64,000 nucleotides of DNA, from assembly GCF_030758975.1 (NCBI RefSeq), contig NZ_CP132359.1, positions 2,310,811 through 2,374,810 on the forward strand. Direction: 5' to 3'. Below the pieces are notes generated by a model. That model did no database searches. It had not been told where the DNA came from and saw nothing but the letters and a program-made list of their open reading frames with translations. This DNA comes from Bosea beijingensis. GTDB taxonomy: Bacteria; Pseudomonadota; Alphaproteobacteria; Rhizobiales; Beijerinckiaceae. Position 1 is the first letter of the stretch. The number at the start of each line of letters is the position of its first letter. The translations under genes were made by a program, and so were the position numbers. Positions 61,234 through 64,000 of this stretch are shown here, in pieces.

Positions 61234-62631
61234 TTGATCGCGATTTTTACCGTCCTGGGTCTGCTTCTGTTCGGCGGCGGCGCCTACGCCATCTACGACG
61301 GCTGGCCTTACATGGTGCTGGAGCGCGGCTTCACGCAGGTCATCATCGGCTCGATCGCAAGCGGTGTCGGCCTGGTCATGCTCTCGCTCGCCTGGGTCCT
61401 CAGGGAAGTCCGGGCGGCCCGGCGCGCGCTGGTCGAGGCGATCGAGCTTCAGGTGCAAGCGCCGCTGCCGGCCGTCCCGGTCGCGGAGGCGCCAATCGTC
61501 GTGCCGCCCGCGCGGTCAGAAGGTCCGGACTTCTCGCGCTCGCTCGCCCCGGCTGCGATCGGCGCGGTTGCGGGAGCTGCCGCGACCAGCGCCGTGGCGC
61601 AGGCTCTGTCCGTATCCGAGGAGAACGCGTCGGCACCGGCCGAAGCGCCCGCTTCATCCGGGGAGCGCGATCTGTTCGGCGCGCTCGTCACGCAGAAGCT
61701 GCAGGAACCGGAGGCCGCTGCCGAGGACGAGACGGCTGACGAGCCCATGGCGGAAAGCACCGGGCAACTCCCCGACATGTTCGAGGAAGCCCTGTCGAGC
61801 GCACCGCTGCCGGATGTTGCCGAGCCTTCCGTCGCGTTCGAGGCTGAAGGGCATGAGCCGGCCGAACTGGTCGCCGCGAAGGTTCAGCCCGCCGCCGAGC
61901 CGGAAGCCTTCGACACGCATGACGAGCCGGAGCCTTTCCACGACGAGCCTGCCGACGAGCAGCCGATGGCGGAGGAACAACCGGCTGCCCTCACCGAAGC
62001 CGTGCCGGCGCCTGCCGTCGCCGAGGACGAGCTCGACGAGTTCAGCGCCCTGCGCGCGAGCCTGGCGGGGCATCTCAACGAACCGGAGCGCGAAGCCGGC
62101 CGCATCGAGCCGTCCTTCTCGCCGGAGCCGGACCCCTTCGCCGCGGCTGAGACCTGGATGGACCGCGCGGCGCCGCGCCGTGAGCCCTGGCTCGACACGC
62201 CGCCGGCCGAAGAGCCTGCGCCCGCAGAGGAGGCAGCTCCGCTCTGGCCGCCCCGAACCGAGGCCCAAGCCTTCGAGACCCCCGCCTTCGAGGCGCCGGC
62301 CGAGCCTGCACCTGTCGAGTTCGAAGCCGAAGCGCCTGCCGATGCGATCGAGGCGCCTGCTCATGAGGAGCCGGCCGATGCAAGCGCAGAGATGTTGCCC
62401 GACCCCGTCGCGGTCGACGAGCCGCAGGCCGAGGAGGCTCAGGCTGCTGCGGCCCGCCAGCCGGCCTCTGACGAGGGTGTCGTCGGCGCCTATCAGGTCG
62501 GCGACGCGCATTTCACCATCTTCGCCGATGGCTCGATCCGTGCGCGCACGCCCGATGGCGAATACAGCTTCGCCTCGATGGACGAACTCAAGGTCTATCT
62601 CGCCAGCGAGAAGAGCCGGCTGGGCGTCTGA
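61234..62631 (+). CDS. Membrane-anchored acidic low-complexity protein with conserved C-terminal motif
   Basis: This 465-residue protein has two N-terminal helices (about 2-20 and 35-56) and then a disordered acidic region rich in Glu, Ala and Pro (about 75-405). A compact C-terminal domain of about 45 residues follows: GAYQVGDAHFTIFADGSIRA, then TPDGEYSFASMDELKVYLAS. That tail looks like a folded beta-alpha domain. I do not recognise a named family. The start is a TTG at 61234 with GAGGA 7 nt upstream. Its stop is immediately followed by the stop of the convergent oligopeptidase gene. The role is unknown; the layout suggests an inner-membrane scaffold with a tethered binding module. Confidence 0.8.
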   Translation: MIAIFTVLGLLLFGGGAYAIYDGWPYMVLERGFTQVIIGSIASGVGLVMLSLAWVLREVRAARRALVEAIELQVQAPLPAVPVAEAPIVVPPARSEGPDFSRSLAPAAIGAVAGAAATSAVAQALSVSEENASAPAEAPASSGERDLFGALVTQKLQEPEAAAEDETADEPMAESTGQLPDMFEEALSSAPLPDVAEPSVAFEAEGHEPAELVAAKVQPAAEPEAFDTHDEPEPFHDEPADEQPMAEEQPAALTEAVPAPAVAEDELDEFSALRASLAGHLNEPEREAGRIEPSFSPEPDPFAAAETWMDRAAPRREPWLDTPPAEEPAPAEEAAPLWPPRTEAQAFETPAFEAPAEPAPVEFEAEAPADAIEAPAHEEPADASAEMLPDPVAVDEPQAEEAQAAAARQPASDEGVVGAYQVGDAHFTIFADGSIRARTPDGEYSFASMDELKVYLASEKSRLGV

Positions 62632-62641
62632 TCAGACGCCC
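62622..62641. terminator. 20-bp perfect palindrome covering both convergent stop codons
   Basis: GGGCGTCTGATCAGACGCCC is a perfect palindrome centred between the two stop codons (TGA at 62629-62631 and, on the other strand, TGA at 62634-62632). Both proteins therefore end in Gly-Val. It can form an 8-bp stem with a TGAT-type loop and is followed by TTTG. Confidence 0.7.
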
Positions 62642-64000
62642 TTTGCCTGATCCCAGCCTTCGCCCACCGTATGGATGGCGAAGGCATAGGCCAGCGCCGT
62701 CTCCTTCAGCGAGTCGAAGCGTCCGGCCGAGCCGGCATGGCCGGCTTCCATATTGGTGTGCAACATCACCGGCCCGCCGCCGGTCATCGTCGCGCGTAAG
62801 CGGGCCACCCATTTCGCCGGTTCCCAATAGGTTACGCGCGGGTCGGTCAGCCCGGCCATGGCGAGGATCGGCGGATAGGCCTGGGCCGTGACATTGTCAT
62901 AGGGCGAATAGCTGCGGATGGTCTCGAACGCCTTCACGTCGCGGATCGGATCGCCCCATTCCGGCCATTCCGGCGGCGTCAGCGGCAGCGTGTCGTCGAG
63001 GATCGTGTTGAGCACGTCGACGAACGGAACCTCAGCCACGATGCCGGCGAAAAGCTCCGGCGCCATGTTGGCGACCGCGCCCATCAGCATGCCGCCGGCG
63101 CTGCCGCCCTCGGCGACGATGCGCCCGCGCTTCGTGAAACCGGCATCGGCCAGCGCGCCGGCAGCGGCGATGAAATCGGTGAAGGTGTTGCGCTTGTTCT
63201 CGCGCTTGCCGTCGAGATACCAGCCCCAGCCCTTGTCGGTGCCTCCGCGCACATGTGCGATCGCATAGACGAAGCCGCGATCGACCAGGCTGAGCGGGCG
63301 CGTCCGGAACGAGGCCGACATCGCCGAGCCATAGGAGCCGTAGCCGTAGAGCAGGCAGGGCGCGTTACCGTCGAGCTTGAGATCGGCCCGGTGCAGAATC
63401 GAGATCGGCACGCGCGCGCCGTCCGAGGCCGTGGCGAGGATGCGGCGCACCTTGTAGCCGGCCGGATCATGGCCGGACGGCACCTCCTGGCGCTTCAGCA
63501 ATGTCCTTTCGCCGGTGGCGAGGTCGTAGTCATAGGTTTCGGCTGGCCGCGCCATCGAGGCGTAGATGAAGCGCAGCGTATTCGTCTCGAATTCGTAGCC
63601 CGCATCCATGCCAAGCCTGTAGGCTTCCTCGTCGAAGGCAATGCTTCTTTCCGCTCCGTCGGCGAGGTCGCGGATGACGATGCGCGGCAGCCCGTCCTCG
63701 CGCTCCAGCCGGATCAGGCGCCCCTTGAGGCAGACATGGTTGAGGATCAGGCGCCCCTGCTTGTGCGCGATCAGGTCGCGCCAGTTGGCCGGGTCGGGCG
63801 TATCGACCGGTACCGTCACGATCTTGAAGTCCTCGGCGCCTTCGGCATTGGTCAGGATCGCGAAGACATCGCCGTGATGCTCTAGGCTGTACTGGCGCCC
63901 CGGCTTGCGCTCGGCGACGAGCACGGGCTTCGCCTCCGGACGGTCGAGATCGAGGATGCGCGTCTCCGAGGTCTCGTGGTCGCCGATCGTGATCAGCAGG
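62632..64000 (-). CDS. S9-family oligopeptidase B-like peptidase (3' part)
   Basis: About 456 C-terminal residues are in the window; the gene starts beyond its right edge. The beta-propeller end is followed by the catalytic domain with GGSAGGMLMGAVANMAPELF (Ser), GLTDPRVTYWEPAKW (Asp) and EAGHAGSAGRFD (His). YGYGSYGSAMSASFRTRPLSLVDRGFVYAIAHVRGG also matches oligopeptidase B. Such enzymes cut short peptides after basic residues and act in the cytoplasm or periplasm. Since the N-terminus is not seen, export cannot be judged. The frame stays open to 64000. Confidence 0.92.
   Translation of the reverse strand, partial: LLITIGDHETSETRILDLDRPEAKPVLVAERKPGRQYSLEHHGDVFAILTNAEGAEDFKIVTVPVDTPDPANWRDLIAHKQGRLILNHVCLKGRLIRLEREDGLPRIVIRDLADGAERSIAFDEEAYRLGMDAGYEFETNTLRFIYASMARPAETYDYDLATGERTLLKRQEVPSGHDPAGYKVRRILATASDGARVPISILHRADLKLDGNAPCLLYGYGSYGSAMSASFRTRPLSLVDRGFVYAIAHVRGGTDKGWGWYLDGKRENKRNTFTDFIAAAGALADAGFTKRGRIVAEGGSAGGMLMGAVANMAPELFAGIVAEVPFVDVLNTILDDTLPLTPPEWPEWGDPIRDVKAFETIRSYSPYDNVTAQAYPPILAMAGLTDPRVTYWEPAKWVARLRATMTGGGPVMLHTNMEAGHAGSAGRFDSLKETALAYAFAIHTVGEGWDQAKGV

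Noticed and set aside
1..64000. Prophage, insertion sequence, CRISPR array or defence island
   Set aside because: No transposase, integrase, phage gene, Cas gene or regularly spaced repeat array was seen; the content is core metabolism with scattered REP-type palindromes only.

Overview
This window is GC-rich chromosomal DNA, almost wall-to-wall housekeeping and metabolic genes, from an alphaproteobacterium of the Hyphomicrobiales (Rhizobiales). The evidence is family content: a PdhS-like cell-cycle histidine kinase, an Hsp20 gene paired with a DUF1150 gene, phasins, an AapJ-type binding protein, TctABC with a Bug-type receptor, a DUF1236 protein, and a tRNA-His with A73 and no C73. A Bosea-like genus would fit, but that is inference. 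There is no prophage, transposase, plasmid origin or CRISPR array. The only mobile-looking elements are REP-like palindromes in intergenic gaps.

Layout. 1-12.9 kb: the start of a zinc metallopeptidase gene (cut by the window edge), a cydAB-type quinol oxidase, a family-4-like uracil-DNA glycosylase, ETF-ubiquinone oxidoreductase, a 36-residue lipoprotein, a TPR protein, ispE, a Nudix hydrolase, a polyprenyl diphosphate synthase, a DUF2007 protein, a TrmN6-like methyltransferase, and three tandem genes for small secreted proteins. 13.1-20.7 kb: glyQS (glyS has an unusual internal segment), a small membrane protein, a three-gene uracil-catabolism (URC-type) cluster ending in upp, and a DUF1236 protein. 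20.9-28.6 kb: a LysR-tctB-tctA-tctC operon, an EamA transporter, a glutathione S-transferase, and mgtE. 28.6-34.4 kb: the histidine kinase, two phasin-type genes, tRNA-His, and an Hsp20/DUF1150 pair behind a good RpoH-type promoter. 34.4-41.1 kb: an alpha/beta hydrolase, a GT4 glycosyltransferase, infC with an ATT start, a TetR/MFS divergon with three operators, aapJ, and rpmI-rplT. 41.1-47.1 kb: a LOG-family gene, then pheS and pheT separated by a GT21 glycosyltransferase and an ASCH-domain gene. 47.3-54.6 kb: fluoroacetate-dehalogenase-like, tartrate-dehydrogenase-like and two TerC genes, a phosphopantetheinyl transferase, azlCD, a branched-chain aminotransferase, and a nitronate monooxygenase. 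54.6-64 kb: murJ with a GT2 glycosyltransferase, a ChbG/HpnK deacetylase, a chemotaxis receptor, sodB, a membrane-anchored acidic protein, and an S9 oligopeptidase that runs off the end.

How the genes work together. Most convergent gene ends are separated by strong, often bidirectional hairpins. In three places the hairpin or both stop codons lie inside overlapping convergent reading frames. The best functional groupings are the URC-type trio (uracil salvage to UMP feeding a non-standard catabolic route), the self-contained LysR-tct uptake operon, the phasin pair with TGC-N3-GCA motifs upstream, the heat-shock pair, the TetR/MFS efflux divergon, and the translation genes (infC, rpmI-rplT, pheST, glyQS). 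No large unknown system stands out. The most original signals are the AKP-rich phasin, the tandem secreted-protein array, the triple CATACG-N3-CGTATG operator, the pheST operon with two guest genes, and the uracil glycosylase lacking two expected Fe-S cysteines.
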